This document shows, in pieces, positions 22,226 through 32,801 of a stretch of 64,000 nt of DNA (the first letter of the stretch is position 1; every line of letters begins with the position of its first letter). A program made the translations under genes and the position numbers. Origin of the DNA: AC-32 sp963716865 (GTDB lineage: Bacteria; Actinomycetota; Thermoleophilia; Gaiellales; Gaiellaceae); the NCBI GenBank assembly GCA_963716865.1, contig CAVQUF010000002.1, positions 62,001-126,000 on the forward strand. The letters run 5' to 3'. Under the pieces are notes generated by a model. It saw only the letters and a program-made list of their open reading frames with translations. It had not been told where the DNA came from and made no database searches.

Positions 22226-23526
22226 CCCAGCACGTCCATGAAGGAGCTGACGGAGAAGACCGCCTTGCCGACGCCCGGCTCGCCGTAGCCCGGCGGCGGC
22301 CCGAGCCCGTGCCGGTCGAGCGCGTCGCGGTAGGCCTCGAGCAGCCGCACGTGGTATTCGAGCGGCGCGCCGTCCGGGTTGTCGCGGCCAAGGGGTGTCG
22401 TCGGCTCGGGGCACCAGGTCGTGAAGCGCGGCGCGACGCCGTGGCTCATGAAGTAGTCGAGCCCCTCGACGGTCGAGGCAATCGCCTCGTCGATCGTCTC
22501 GAACCCGAACGGCCGCGCCAGCTCGACTCCGGCGACGAAGTTCGGGATCACGTTGCTCGGCCCGAAGACCTCGGCCGCGTCCAGGATCCGGCGATGCCAC
22601 TCGTCGCGGCCGACGTAGCGCTCCTTGCCGGGCGAGATGAGCGAGAAGAGCCGCTTGTCCCAGACCTCGTAGTTCGGGTGGTAGATCGAGATCCCGTAGT
22701 CCTTGAACCGCTGCGCGTCGGCGCGCGGCAGGGCCTGGGCGACGACCTTGCCGATCCAGCGGCCGGGGAAGCGCTCCTCGATCGCCTGCGCGTAGCGGCC
22801 GTAGAAGTCGGCCTCCGCGAGGCCGTCGACCGTCGAGGTGACGGAGCCGCCGGTCAGCGTGTACGCGTGCGTCGAGCCGTCGTCGTGGCGGTCGATCAGC
22901 TCGAGCGCCTCGAGCACGTCCTCGACCGGCTTCACGCCCGTGTACGGCCGGCCGGCCTTCTTGTGCTGGCGCCAGTTGTGGTTGATGTCGCAAAAGCCGC
23001 ACTCCTCGTGCGCGCCGAAGTACTGGCACAGGCGCAGCACGGTGAGGTAGATCAGGTAGCCCCACTCGATCGTCGGCGCGGTCTCCATCACCGTCTTGCC
23101 GTTGGAGAGCGCGTGGCGGTAGTACTCGGGCATCGGCGGCAGCGCGACCTCCGCGAGCTCCCGGCCCTCGAGCGACAGGCGCAGCCCGCCGTCCACACGC
23201 GCGACGCGGTAGGGCGAGCCGGGGTTGACCCGGACGGAGACGATCGTCCGGCGCAGCCCGTGGGGCCCACCCGTGAGCGCGATCTCCTCGGGCGGCCGCT
23301 GCGTCGCCGCGGCTCCGAGCTCGGCCAGCGGCTTCTGGTCGAACGAGAAGATGAAGTACGACTTCGGCTTGACCGCGCCTGCGAGGTTGTCCGTCAGCGC
23401 GGCGTCGTCGAAGGCCATTCCCGTGCGGAGCAGGTCCTCCTTCAGCACGGCCTCCGGAGGTACCTGCGGATAGCGCGAGATCAGGTCTTCGACCAGCCCT
23501 GCGCGGGTGTCGACGGTCGCGCTCAC
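22222..23526 (-). CDS. Radical SAM-like protein with unusual cysteine spacing
   Basis: 434 residues. An N-terminal domain of about 150 residues precedes C167-x8-C176-x2-C179 (CQYFGAHEECGFCDIN), in place of the canonical CX3CX2C. The rest reads like a radical SAM barrel: STHAYTLTGGSVTS, ISIYHPNYEVWDKRLFSLIS, then NVIPNFVAGVELA. I do not recognise a named subfamily. Translational coupling to the mqnC-like gene suggests a shared pathway, possibly the futalosine step normally done by MqnE, but that is speculation. Start GTG 23526 has TAGGTT 6 bases upstream, suggesting a leaderless operon. Confidence 0.7.
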   Translation of the reverse strand: MSATVDTRAGLVEDLISRYPQVPPEAVLKEDLLRTGMAFDDAALTDNLAGAVKPKSYFIFSFDQKPLAELGAAATQRPPEEIALTGGPHGLRRTIVSVRVNPGSPYRVARVDGGLRLSLEGRELAEVALPPMPEYYRHALSNGKTVMETAPTIEWGYLIYLTVLRLCQYFGAHEECGFCDINHNWRQHKKAGRPYTGVKPVEDVLEALELIDRHDDGSTHAYTLTGGSVTSTVDGLAEADFYGRYAQAIEERFPGRWIGKVVAQALPRADAQRFKDYGISIYHPNYEVWDKRLFSLISPGKERYVGRDEWHRRILDAAEVFGPSNVIPNFVAGVELARPFGFETIDEAIASTVEGLDYFMSHGVAPRFTTWCPEPTTPLGRDNPDGAPLEYHVRLLEAYRDALDRHGLGPPPGYGEPGVGKAVFSVSSFMDVLG

Positions 23527-23596
23527 AGGTGGAACCTACCGCGCGTCCGCGTTCAAACGCTTCGTTTACAGACTTGCGGTACCGTGATTCGGGGTC

Positions 23597-25336
23597 GTGC
23601 AACGCCTAGTCCTCATCGCCGCCTTGCTGGTGGGCGTCGCCGCGGGCGTCGCAGCGCCGGCGCGGGCTTACACCCAGGTGCTGATGCCCGGGGTCACCTA
23701 CGCGCGTCAGATCCAGTTCACGGCGCACGGGCCGGTCGTGATCAACGTCATCACGGCGCCGAAGCCGGGCGGTCTCTACTCGCTGAAGCCCGTCCTCGCC
23801 AACGGCACCGTCACGGGCCGCCAGCGCGTGACCGCGATGCAGAAGGCGATCTCGAGCACGACCACGGTGGCAGGCGTCAACGGCGACCTCTTCAACTGGA
23901 AGGACGGCCACCCGAGCGGGATCGTGATGCAGGACGGCGTCATCAAGAGCCCTCCGAACAGGACGCGCTCGAGCGTCGGCATCTCCTCGACCGGAACGCT
24001 GAGCGTGGCGCGGGTCGCGCTCTACGGCTACTGGCAGGGCCTCGCCAGCAGGCGGCCGGTGACCGTGAACAAGACTCCGAAGGGTGACGGCACCTCGTTG
24101 TTCACGCCCGCCTGGGGCGCGAGGACGCCGGCCGTGTCCGGCTCCGTGGTCGTGGTCCTCCGGCCGTTCCCGCCGGCCACGAGCGGCGGCGAGCTCCAGG
24201 GCACGGTTGTCTCGCAGGGAAGCGGCCCGACGCCGATTCCCGCCGACGGCGCCGTCCTGGTGGCCGTCGGCTCGCAGGCGCCGAAGCTGGCCGCCGAGGC
24301 GCCGACGGGAACGCCCATCACGGTGCAGCTGGTTCTGACGCCGGACTGGCCCGCTGCGGGGATCCCCGATGCGCTCGGCGGAGGTCCGGTGATCGTCCGG
24401 AACGGCAAGGCCGTCTACACCGCGGGGGAGGACTTCCTGCCGTCGCAGCTCGCCCCGCGCGACCCGCGCACCGGGATCGGGCAGCGCAAGGACGGCAAGA
24501 TCGTCATGGTCGCGGTGGACGGGCGGCGCCGTGGCTACAGCGTGGGCCTCACGAACTTCGAGCTCGCCCAGGCGCTCGTCCGTCTCGGCGCCGTCACCGG
24601 CTCGGCGCTCGACGCCGGCGGCTCGACCACGATGGCGTTCGACGGCAAGCTCCTGAACCGCCCGTCTGACGCCGGCGGAGAGCGCTCGGTCAAGGAGATG
24701 CTCGCGATCATGTACGCCGGGGTATACGCCGCGCCGCCTGCGTTCCCGGTGATCTCGCCCAACGGAGACGGGACGGCCGAGCGGCAGACGCTCTCGTTCA
24801 AGCTCGTCCGCACCTCGACGGTCACCGCCAATCTGATCGACGCCAGCGGCACGAGCGTCTACAGCGTCACGGGCAGCCGCGCGCCCGGGATCTACAAGGT
24901 CACCTGGCCGAGCAGCATGACCGCGAAGCGGCAGGCCCAGGAATCGCTCGGGCGCTGGCGCTGGGTCGTGAACGCCACGGACGACCTCGCGCGGCAGTCG
25001 TCGGTGGAGCGCTCGTTCTGGGTCAACGACACGCTCGGCTTCCTCGGCGTCGCGCCGCGGTCGGTACGGCTCGGCCCCGGGCGGGCGAACCGCGTCGTCG
25101 CCCGCTTCCGGCTTGCGCATCCCGCGCGCGTGATCGGCTCGGTCTGGACGAGCTCGGGCGTGCTCGTGCGCCGGATCGGCGCGGTCAAGATGAAGGCGGG
25201 GATGCGGGCCGTGCGCTGGAACGGCCGCTACGCGAGCGGGCACCTCGCCTACCGCGGCAGCTACCTGTTCAAGGTCTATGCGCAGAACGCCTACGGGCCG
25301 GTCGAGCTGGCGAAGTCGTTCGGCGTCCGCCGCTAG
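23597..25336 (+). CDS. Secreted phosphodiester glycosidase-domain protein with FlgD-like C-terminus
   Basis: 579-residue precursor with a Sec signal peptide (LVLIAALLVGVAAGVAAPARA). The catalytic region (about 60-380) is a NAGPA-type phosphodiester glycosidase domain with NGDLFNWKDGHPSGIVMQDG and DAGGSTTMAFDGKLLNRPSD. The C-terminus (about 385-575) has a VISPNGDGTAE motif followed by beta-rich, FlgD_ig-like sequence ending GSYLFKVYAQNAYG. It probably acts on cell-surface glycan phosphodiesters. The same SP-N/D-GDG motif appears in proteins at 47735 and 52584. Start GTG 23597; the intergenic region to the divergent radical SAM gene is 70 bases. Confidence 0.8.
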   Translation: MQRLVLIAALLVGVAAGVAAPARAYTQVLMPGVTYARQIQFTAHGPVVINVITAPKPGGLYSLKPVLANGTVTGRQRVTAMQKAISSTTTVAGVNGDLFNWKDGHPSGIVMQDGVIKSPPNRTRSSVGISSTGTLSVARVALYGYWQGLASRRPVTVNKTPKGDGTSLFTPAWGARTPAVSGSVVVVLRPFPPATSGGELQGTVVSQGSGPTPIPADGAVLVAVGSQAPKLAAEAPTGTPITVQLVLTPDWPAAGIPDALGGGPVIVRNGKAVYTAGEDFLPSQLAPRDPRTGIGQRKDGKIVMVAVDGRRRGYSVGLTNFELAQALVRLGAVTGSALDAGGSTTMAFDGKLLNRPSDAGGERSVKEMLAIMYAGVYAAPPAFPVISPNGDGTAERQTLSFKLVRTSTVTANLIDASGTSVYSVTGSRAPGIYKVTWPSSMTAKRQAQESLGRWRWVVNATDDLARQSSVERSFWVNDTLGFLGVAPRSVRLGPGRANRVVARFRLAHPARVIGSVWTSSGVLVRRIGAVKMKAGMRAVRWNGRYASGHLAYRGSYLFKVYAQNAYGPVELAKSFGVRR

Positions 25337-25343
25337 GGACTAA

Positions 25344-25405
25344 GACGGCCGCACCGGCAAAGCAGGCACGGCCTCTTTGGTCGGCGTCGCAAGCGAGCGC
25401 CTTAG
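25344..25405 (-). repeat. Dispersed hairpin repeat
   Basis: 62 bp; differs from the copy at 29308 at only three positions. Two of the three are a paired change in the stem (GGCCG/CGGCC here, GGTCG/CGACC there). Lies between the glycosidase stop and the DedA promoter. Confidence 0.85.
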
Positions 25406-25410
25406 GACCG

Positions 25411-25416
25411 TAGACT
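25411..25416 (+). promoter_or_regulatory. Candidate -10 box TAGACT before dedA
   Basis: TAGACT ends 6 bases before GTG 25423; leaderless arrangement. It sits immediately after the repeat at 25344. Confidence 0.45.
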
Positions 25417-25422
25417 CGGCGC

Positions 25423-26064
25423 GTGCTCGCGTCGCTGACGGGCTCGATCACCTCGTTCGTCGGAAACCACGGGCTCTACGCGGTGTTCCTGTTGATGGCG
25501 ATCGACGCCGTCTTCCCCGCTGCGAGCGAGCTCGTGATGGTCTACGCGGGCGCACTCGCGTCCGGCGCCTTCGCCGGTCAGCACGTGGTGCTGTTCGGGA
25601 ACGACGTGACAACCCCGTTCTGGGCGTACGTCGCCGTCTCGCTCGCTGGCACGCTCGGCTACCTGTTCGGATCGGAGGTCGGCTGGGCGATCGGCTGGAA
25701 GGGCGGGAGGCCGCTGGCCGAGCGGCACGGAGGTTGGCTGCACCTCGGCCCCGAGCGGCTCGCGCGTGCCGAGCGCTGGTTCGAGCGCTGGGACGACTGG
25801 GCGGTGGCCCTCGGCCGGATCGTGCCGGTCGTCCGCTCGTTCATCTCCATCCCGGCCGGGATCTTCCGGATGCCGCTCGGCCGCTACACGCTGCTGACGA
25901 TCCCGGGCTCGGCTCTGTGGTGCTTCGCCTTCGCCGGGATCGGCTGGGCGCTCGGGGCCAGCTACGAGAGCTTCCACCACGCGTTCGACTTCGTGGACGT
26001 CGTGATCGTGGCAGGAGCCGTTGCGCTCGCGCTGTATCTGGTAGCGCGGCGACGCTCAAACTAG
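25423..26064 (+). CDS. DedA family membrane protein
   Basis: 213 residues, full DedA size. Family motifs: FLLMAIDAVFPAASELVMVYAGALA near the N-terminus, GYLFGSEVGWAIGWKGG, then GRIVPVVRSFISIPAGIFRMP and the C-terminal GSALWCFAFAGIGWALGAS. DedA proteins take part in lipid-carrier recycling and membrane homeostasis; undecaprenyl-phosphate translocation is shown for some members, which would suit the adjoining polysaccharide genes. The TAG stop lies inside the left arm of the palindromic element at 26061. Confidence 0.88.
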   Translation: MLASLTGSITSFVGNHGLYAVFLLMAIDAVFPAASELVMVYAGALASGAFAGQHVVLFGNDVTTPFWAYVAVSLAGTLGYLFGSEVGWAIGWKGGRPLAERHGGWLHLGPERLARAERWFERWDDWAVALGRIVPVVRSFISIPAGIFRMPLGRYTLLTIPGSALWCFAFAGIGWALGASYESFHHAFDFVDVVIVAGAVALALYLVARRRSN

Positions 26065-26228
26065 TGCCCCATCCAGCAACACATACCGGCTTCTGGCCCG
26101 CGATCACACGGCGCGAGATCCCACCCTTGCCCTTGGCAAGGCAGTCAAGCCTTGCCGCGGGCAAGTGCGAACTCCGGCTTGGTGCTCGCAGCCCAGAAAC
26201 TCAGCTGTGCTCCTGGACGGGGCACTAG
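26061..26228. mobile_element. MITE-like long imperfect palindrome
   Basis: 168-bp element bounded by inverted arms CTAGTGCCCCATCCAG and CTGGACGGGGCACTAG (15 of 16 paired). Further inward the two halves still match imperfectly, and the centre is a strong hairpin, CTTGCCCTTGGCAAGGC against GCCTTGCCGCGGGCAAG (26123-26165). No coding capacity. It may be a MITE or a large structured intergenic element; its right arm forms part of the degT promoter. Confidence 0.6.
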
Positions 26229-26231
26229 ACT
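26213..26231 (+). promoter_or_regulatory. Candidate promoter of the aminotransferase, shared box GGACGGGGCACTA
   Basis: GGACGGGGCACTAGACT runs into -10 box TAGACT (26226-26231), 8 bases before GTG 26240. The same box precedes the asparagine synthase gene on the other strand (34695-34711). No TTGACA-like -35. Confidence 0.45.
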
Positions 26232-26239
26232 CAAGCCCC

Positions 26240-27321
26240 GTGCCCGATTCCATCCCTCTCGTCGACGTCAAGGCGCAGTACGAGCACCTGATTCCCCAGA
26301 TCCAGGCGCGAATCGGGGAGGTGCTCGACTCGGGCGTCTTCATCCTCGGGCCGAACGTCAAGGCGTTCGAGGCCGAGGCCGCCGACTACCTCGGAGTGCC
26401 CCGGACCGTCGGCGTCGCGAACGGGACCGACGCGCTCGTGCTCGCGCTCGACGCGCTCGGAATAGGCCCGGAGGACGAGGTGATCTGCCCCGCGTTCACG
26501 TTCTACGCGACCGCAGAGGCGATCGCGCGGCGAGGCGCGACGCCGGTGTTCGCGGACATCGATCCGGTCACGCTCAACCTCGACCCGGAGGACGTCGCCG
26601 CGAAGGTCACGTCGAGAACGAGGGCGCTGATGCCGGTGCACCTGTTCGGTCGGCTGATGCCGCTCACGGCGCTCGAGGAGCTCGGCGTGCCGATCGTCGA
26701 GGACGCCGCGCAGGCCTTCGGGGCCGAGGGCGCCGCGCGCACCGGCGTGCTCTCGACGTTCAGCTTCTTCCCGACCAAGAACCTGTTCGGCCTCGGGGAC
26801 GGCGGTCTCGTCGCCGCGAACGACGAGGCGCTCGCGGACCGGATCGCGCTGCTGCGCTTCCACGGCTCGCGCGAGAAGAAGGAGTTCGAGGCGGTCGGCT
26901 ACAACTCGCGCCTCGACGAGCTCCAGGCGGCCGTGCTGCGGCTCTTCCTCGGCGAGCTCGACGGGTGGACGCAGGCCCGGCGCGACGCGGCCGTGCGCTA
27001 CGAGGAGCTCGGCCTCGGCTCGCTTTGCGAGCTACCGCCCGACGAGTCCGCGCACGTCTACCACATGTACGTCGTCCGCTCGACCGAGCGGGACCGCCTC
27101 GCAGAGGCGCTCGCGACGGCCGGGATCGGGCACGCGTCCTACTACGTGACCCCGCTCCACCTCCAGCCGGCGCTTCGCTACCTGGGCTGGAAGGAGGGGT
27201 CGCTGCCGGAGACCGAGCGGGCGTCGCGCGAGAACCTTGCGCTCCCGATGTGGGCCGGCATCCCGGCCGAGACGCAGGAGCGGGTCGTCTCCGTGATCCG
27301 CGAGGCCGCGGCGGTACGCGC

Positions 27322-27325
<4 letters not shown>
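26240..27325 (+). CDS. DegT/DnrJ/EryC1/StrS family sugar aminotransferase
   Basis: 361-residue PLP enzyme that aminates keto-sugars for surface glycans. Motifs: GVANGTDALVLALDALGIG, EDAAQAFGAE, and the PLP lysine in TFSFFPTKNLFGLGDGG (near 180). HVYHMYVVR and the C-terminal HASYYVTPLHLQPAL are family-typical. The preceding codons derive from the palindromic element, so GTG 26240 is chosen over any upstream start; a -10 box 8 bases upstream supports it. It overlaps the dehydratase gene (GTGA), suggesting that the dehydratase product is its substrate. Confidence 0.9.
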
Positions 27326-29223
<1,898 letters not shown>

Positions 29224-29307
29224 GCCCGTCCGCGTCCAGGGCTAGGGTGGCTTCGCGGCCATCTCACTAGGAGGGCAAGATCGTTCTGCATCCCAAACGG
29301 TGCGTCC

Positions 29308-29369
29308 GACGGTCGCACCGGCAAAGCCGGCACGACCTCTTTGGTCGGCGTCGCAAGCGAGCGCCTTAG
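29308..29369 (-). repeat. Dispersed hairpin repeat at the helicase start
   Basis: 62 bp with stem GGTCG...CGACC and the GGCGTCGCAAGCGAGCGCC box. Its last base is the first base of the helicase start codon. It is open in the helicase frame, so a GTG at 29300 could add a 23-residue repeat-coded N-terminus. Confidence 0.85.
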
Positions 29370-31246
29370 TGGACGCGGGCGCGGGGGCGATTCTCGGCGG
29401 GCTGAACCCCGAGCAACGCCGGGCGGCGGAGGCCGTGCGCGGCCCCGTCTGCATCCTCGCCGGCGCGGGCTCGGGGAAGACGACCACGATCACGCGGCGG
29501 ATCGCGTGGCAGGTCGCGTCGGGCGCGGTTCGCTCACAGGAGATCCTGGCCGTCACGTTCACGGACAAGGCGGCGACCGAGATGCGCGGCCGGCTCGAGC
29601 GGCTCGGTGTGGAGGGGGTCGAGGCGCGGACGTTCCACTCGGCGGCGCTTGCGCAGCTGCGGCGGGCCCGCGGCGAGGGGCCGGGGCGGATCCTCTCGAC
29701 GAAGGCGCTGCTGCTGCGCCAGGTCGGGAACACGCTGCCGCGCCCCTATCGCTTCCGGCCCGCGGGCGACCTCGCGACCGAGGTCGAGTGGGCGAAGAAC
29801 CGCCGCCTGACGCCGGAGACCTACCGGCGCGGGCTGGGCGGCCACGAGCCTCCGATCCCGGCCGACCTGATGGAGCGCGTCTTCCGCGAGTACGAGCGGC
29901 GGAAGGCGGCGGCCGGGCTCATCGACTTCGAGGACCTGCTCGAGCTCGCGGTGCGGATGTACGAGGAGGACGAGTGGGCGCTGGCCGCGCTGCGAGAGCG
30001 CTATCTCGCGTTCACCGTGGACGAGTACCAGGACGTGAACCTGCTGCAGCAGTCGCTGCTCGAGCTCTGGCTGGGCGGGAGCGAGGAGATCTGCGCGGTC
30101 GGAGACGACTACCAGTCGATCTACGGGTTCACCGGCGCGTCGCCGGAGTGGCTGCTCGGCCTCGAGCGCCGCTTCCCGAATGCGACGGTCGTGAGGCTCG
30201 AGTCCAACTACCGCTCGTCGCCGGAGGTCCTCGCGCTCGCGAACCGCCTCGTGCCGCGGCTCGGCGGCGCCGAGAAGACGCTGCGGCCGACGCGGCCCTC
30301 GGGGGCCGAGCCGGTCGTCCGCGGATTCGACTCGCCCGAGGACGAGGGCGCGTTCGTGCTCGAGCGGGTCCGGGCTCTCGCCGCCGAGGGCGTTCCGTAC
30401 GAGGAGATGGCCGTGCTGATGCGCCTGAACGCGCGCTCTGTCGACTTCGAGGAGCTCTTCGGCGACACGAAGATCCCGTTCCAGGGCTCGGCGCTCCTCT
30501 CGCGCGACGGTGCGAGGCAGCTCCTGAAAGCGCTCCGCGGCAGCTATCGCTTTGAGTTACCGCTGGCCGAGGAGGTGCGGCGCGTCGCACGCGAGCAGGG
30601 CATGGCCGATCCCGTGCCCGACGGCGTGGGCGAGCGCGAGCTCGTGCGCCAGGCCGACCTCGCGCGACTTTGCAAGCTGGCCGAGGAGTTCGACGACGGC
30701 TCGCACACGGTCGAGGAGTGGGTCGAGTGGCTCCGGGCGCGTTTCGACCACGGGGCGCAGGGCGGCGTGCACCTGCTGACGCTCCATCGGGCGAAGGGCC
30801 TCGAGTTCGAGGCCGTTTTCATCCCGCGGGTCGAGGAGAAGGAGCTCCCGTGCAAGCAGGCCATGCGGCTCCCCGGTGCGCTGGCGGAAGAGCGGCGCCT
30901 GCTCTACGTCGGGATGACCCGGGCGAAGCGGCACCTCGCGCTGACCTGGGCCGGGAAGCCGAGCCGCTTCCTGGCCGAGCTCGGCGTCGAGGCCGCGCCG
31001 CCCCCGCGCAAAGAGCGCGCGGAGGAATCGAGCGACCCGACGTACCTCGCGCTCAAGCGCTGGCGCCGGGAGCGGGCGAAGAACGACGAGATTCCCGCGT
31101 ACGTCGTCTTCCACAATTCGACCCTGGCCGAGATCGCAACGCGGCGGCCAACGACGATCACGGAGCTCGCGTCAGTGCCGGGCGTCGGGCCGACAAAGCT
31201 TGAGCGCTACGGTTCAGAGGTGCTTTCTACCCTCTCCGCTGCGTGA
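29369..31246 (+). CDS. UvrD/Rep-type ATP-dependent DNA helicase with HRDC domain
   Basis: SF1A helicase of 625 residues. Walker A AGAGSGKTTTITRR (about 32-45), Walker B FTVDEYQDVN, GDDYQSIYGFTGA (motif III), RLESNYRS (motif IV), LLTLHRAKGLEFEAVF (V) and YVGMTRAKRHLAL (VI) are all present. A C-terminal HRDC domain (about 570-622) with SVPGVGPTKLERYG adds DNA binding, as in actinobacterial UvrD2. It is shorter than UvrD1. GTG 29369 or GTG 29300 both possible; 29369 avoids translating the repeat. It likely acts in DNA repair or recombination. Confidence 0.88.
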   Translation: MDAGAGAILGGLNPEQRRAAEAVRGPVCILAGAGSGKTTTITRRIAWQVASGAVRSQEILAVTFTDKAATEMRGRLERLGVEGVEARTFHSAALAQLRRARGEGPGRILSTKALLLRQVGNTLPRPYRFRPAGDLATEVEWAKNRRLTPETYRRGLGGHEPPIPADLMERVFREYERRKAAAGLIDFEDLLELAVRMYEEDEWALAALRERYLAFTVDEYQDVNLLQQSLLELWLGGSEEICAVGDDYQSIYGFTGASPEWLLGLERRFPNATVVRLESNYRSSPEVLALANRLVPRLGGAEKTLRPTRPSGAEPVVRGFDSPEDEGAFVLERVRALAAEGVPYEEMAVLMRLNARSVDFEELFGDTKIPFQGSALLSRDGARQLLKALRGSYRFELPLAEEVRRVAREQGMADPVPDGVGERELVRQADLARLCKLAEEFDDGSHTVEEWVEWLRARFDHGAQGGVHLLTLHRAKGLEFEAVFIPRVEEKELPCKQAMRLPGALAEERRLLYVGMTRAKRHLALTWAGKPSRFLAELGVEAAPPPRKERAEESSDPTYLALKRWRRERAKNDEIPAYVVFHNSTLAEIATRRPTTITELASVPGVGPTKLERYGSEVLSTLSAA

Positions 31247-31259
31247 TGCCAGGTAGCTA

Positions 31260-31276
31260 AGTAACAGACTGTTACT
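31260..31276. repeat. Palindrome copy 2
   Basis: AGTAACAG, A, CTGTTACT; perfect. First of a pair 112 bases apart in the 155-base gap between the converging helicase and DUF354 genes; the rest of the gap (31277-31371) shows no coding pattern. Confidence 0.85.
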
Positions 31277-31371
31277 AAGTCGCTCCGACCGAAGTTGCGA
31301 CGGCGACGAGCGGTCGAAGCAGCCCTCCGCCAGGAGTGCGCGATTGCGCAGGCGATCGCAGAGATCCTCCA

Positions 31372-31388
31372 AGTAACAGTCTGTTGCT
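31372..31388. repeat. Palindrome copy 3
   Basis: AGTAACAG, T, CTGTTGCT; one mismatch. The central base is the complement of the one in copy 2, so the pair is inverted. Confidence 0.8.
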
Positions 31389-31401
31389 AAGTGCGGTCTG
31401 C

Positions 31402-32430
31402 CTAGACCGTTGGATCGTCTGGCCGTGACTGGGCGGAGAGCAGGAGGTTCAGCATCAGCGCCGGGTCGCGGCGAACGCGCTCGCCCGGTCCCTCGCGCTT
31501 GCGCAGGTCGAGCGCGCGCGGGTCGGAGAGCGGGATCAAGCGCCCTTCGCGGATCAGCAGCTCGTCCACGCCGCCGAGCCTCCCGCCGTACGTCGTGTAG
31601 ACCGGCACGCCGAGGGCGACCGCCTCGCGATTCATCGTCCCGCCGGCCGAGACGACGAGGTCGGCCAGCGCGATCAGGCTCTGGCCGTCGACCGCCCGGT
31701 CGGGCACCTGGACGGAGGGCAGGCGGAGGCCGCGTACGAAGTCGCGCTGCTCCGGCGTGCGCGGCAGGACGATCGCGTGCACCGAGTCGTCGCGGCCGAG
31801 GTGGTCGAGCACCTGCGGGAAGAGCGGGTTCGAGCGGCGGTGGTACAGCGAGACGTCGGGCGGAGTGCGCACGACGACGAGCGTCCTAGCCGGGTCGATC
31901 TCGAACTGCGCGAGCGCCGTCGGGTCGGGCTCGAAGTCGGCGAGGTAGTACTCCTCCTTCAGGCCGGCGTACTGGCGCAGCTTCGGCGGCTTCACGCCGT
32001 AACGCTGGAGCCGCTCGGGCGGGATCGCCTCGGGCACGACCACGCGCGTCGCCGCCCGGCAGCCGAGCTGGTGCTGGAGCCAGGCGAACTCGTAGTCGAA
32101 CGTGGTCGCGCTCGGGATCCCGAGCCGCCGCGCGGTGAGGGTCAGCTCGTGCGAGCCGTGCGCGAGCGCGACGTCGAAGCGCCGCCCGCGCGCCCAGCCG
32201 CGGAGCGCGTGCATGCGGGAGCCGAGAGAGCGCGCCTTGCCCAGCCGCGAGCGCCCGCCGTGACGGCCGAGCACGTCCGCCTCGATCCCGTGGAGCTCGA
32301 GCAGCTGCACCGTCTGCGCGTAGTCGCGGGAGGTGACCTCGATCTCCGCGCCGCGCTCGCGGAGTAGCGGGATCAGCGGCCGGAAGACCAGCACGTGGGC
32401 CGGCGCGGTGATGTCGATCCAGACCCTCAG
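31402..32430 (-). CDS. DUF354-type glycosyltransferase-like protein
   Basis: 342 residues beginning RVWIDITAPAHVLVFRPLIP, a GT-B-like Rossmann N-terminus, with the donor-side motif SAGGTMNREAVALGVPVYTTYGG near the C-terminus (like UDP-GlcNAc 2-epimerase and GT-B enzymes). DUF354 proteins accompany polysaccharide and archaellum-glycan genes. The protein-like N-terminus has no ATG/GTG/TTG in place; CTG 32430 overlaps the upstream stop as CTGA, mirroring the ATGA/GTGA couplings elsewhere, so a CTG start is likely. Part of an asnB, ASCH, DUF354 operon. Confidence 0.75.
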   Translation of the reverse strand: MRVWIDITAPAHVLVFRPLIPLLRERGAEIEVTSRDYAQTVQLLELHGIEADVLGRHGGRSRLGKARSLGSRMHALRGWARGRRFDVALAHGSHELTLTARRLGIPSATTFDYEFAWLQHQLGCRAATRVVVPEAIPPERLQRYGVKPPKLRQYAGLKEEYYLADFEPDPTALAQFEIDPARTLVVVRTPPDVSLYHRRSNPLFPQVLDHLGRDDSVHAIVLPRTPEQRDFVRGLRLPSVQVPDRAVDGQSLIALADLVVSAGGTMNREAVALGVPVYTTYGGRLGGVDELLIREGRLIPLSDPRALDLRKREGPGERVRRDPALMLNLLLSAQSRPDDPTV

Positions 32431-32801
32431 AGCCTCTCCACCACGCGGAAGCGGATGGCGGAGATGAGCGTGTCCGGCTCGATCGTGCGCTCGAAGAACC
32501 GCTCGTGCGCCTCGTGCCACTCCTCCACCGACTCGAAGCCCTCACCCTCGTCCCGCGCGAACTGCAAGTCGACCTCGGACGCCGGGATCACGCGGACCTC
32601 CGTCACCTCGACGATCGCCCTGGCGACGCCCTCCGCGTCCTCGACCACGAACCGGTCGCCGGCGTCGGGGGTGGGATCGTCCTCGAAGACTCCGTGGAGG
32701 CCCGCGGTGGCGGTCTTCTCGCCAGCGAGCACGGCCTCGACGAGCTGCTGCCGAAGCTCGGTTCCGGGGTAGCCGAGCCCGAACTCGGGCAGATCGCTCA
32801 G
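32427..32801 (-). CDS. ASCH domain protein
   Basis: 124 residues beginning SDLPEFGLGYPGTELRQQLV, then EAVLAGEKTATAG, GDRFVVEDAEG, IVEVTEVRVIPASEVDLQFA and RDEGEGFESVEEWHEAHERF. This is the ASCH (PUA-like) layout, linked to RNA binding or, in some bacteria, to N4-acetylcytidine hydrolysis. The family's N-terminal SDLPEFG part lies upstream of the first GTG (32732), so that GTG is too late. CTG 32801 overlaps the asnB stop (CTGA) and gives a full-length protein. Role here unknown. Confidence 0.75.
   Translation of the reverse strand: MSDLPEFGLGYPGTELRQQLVEAVLAGEKTATAGLHGVFEDDPTPDAGDRFVVEDAEGVARAIVEVTEVRVIPASEVDLQFARDEGEGFESVEEWHEAHERFFERTIEPDTLISAIRFRVVERL

Noticed and set aside
26061..26076. 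Intrinsic terminator for dedA
   Set aside because: The arm pairs with sequence about 150 bases away and there is no T-run.
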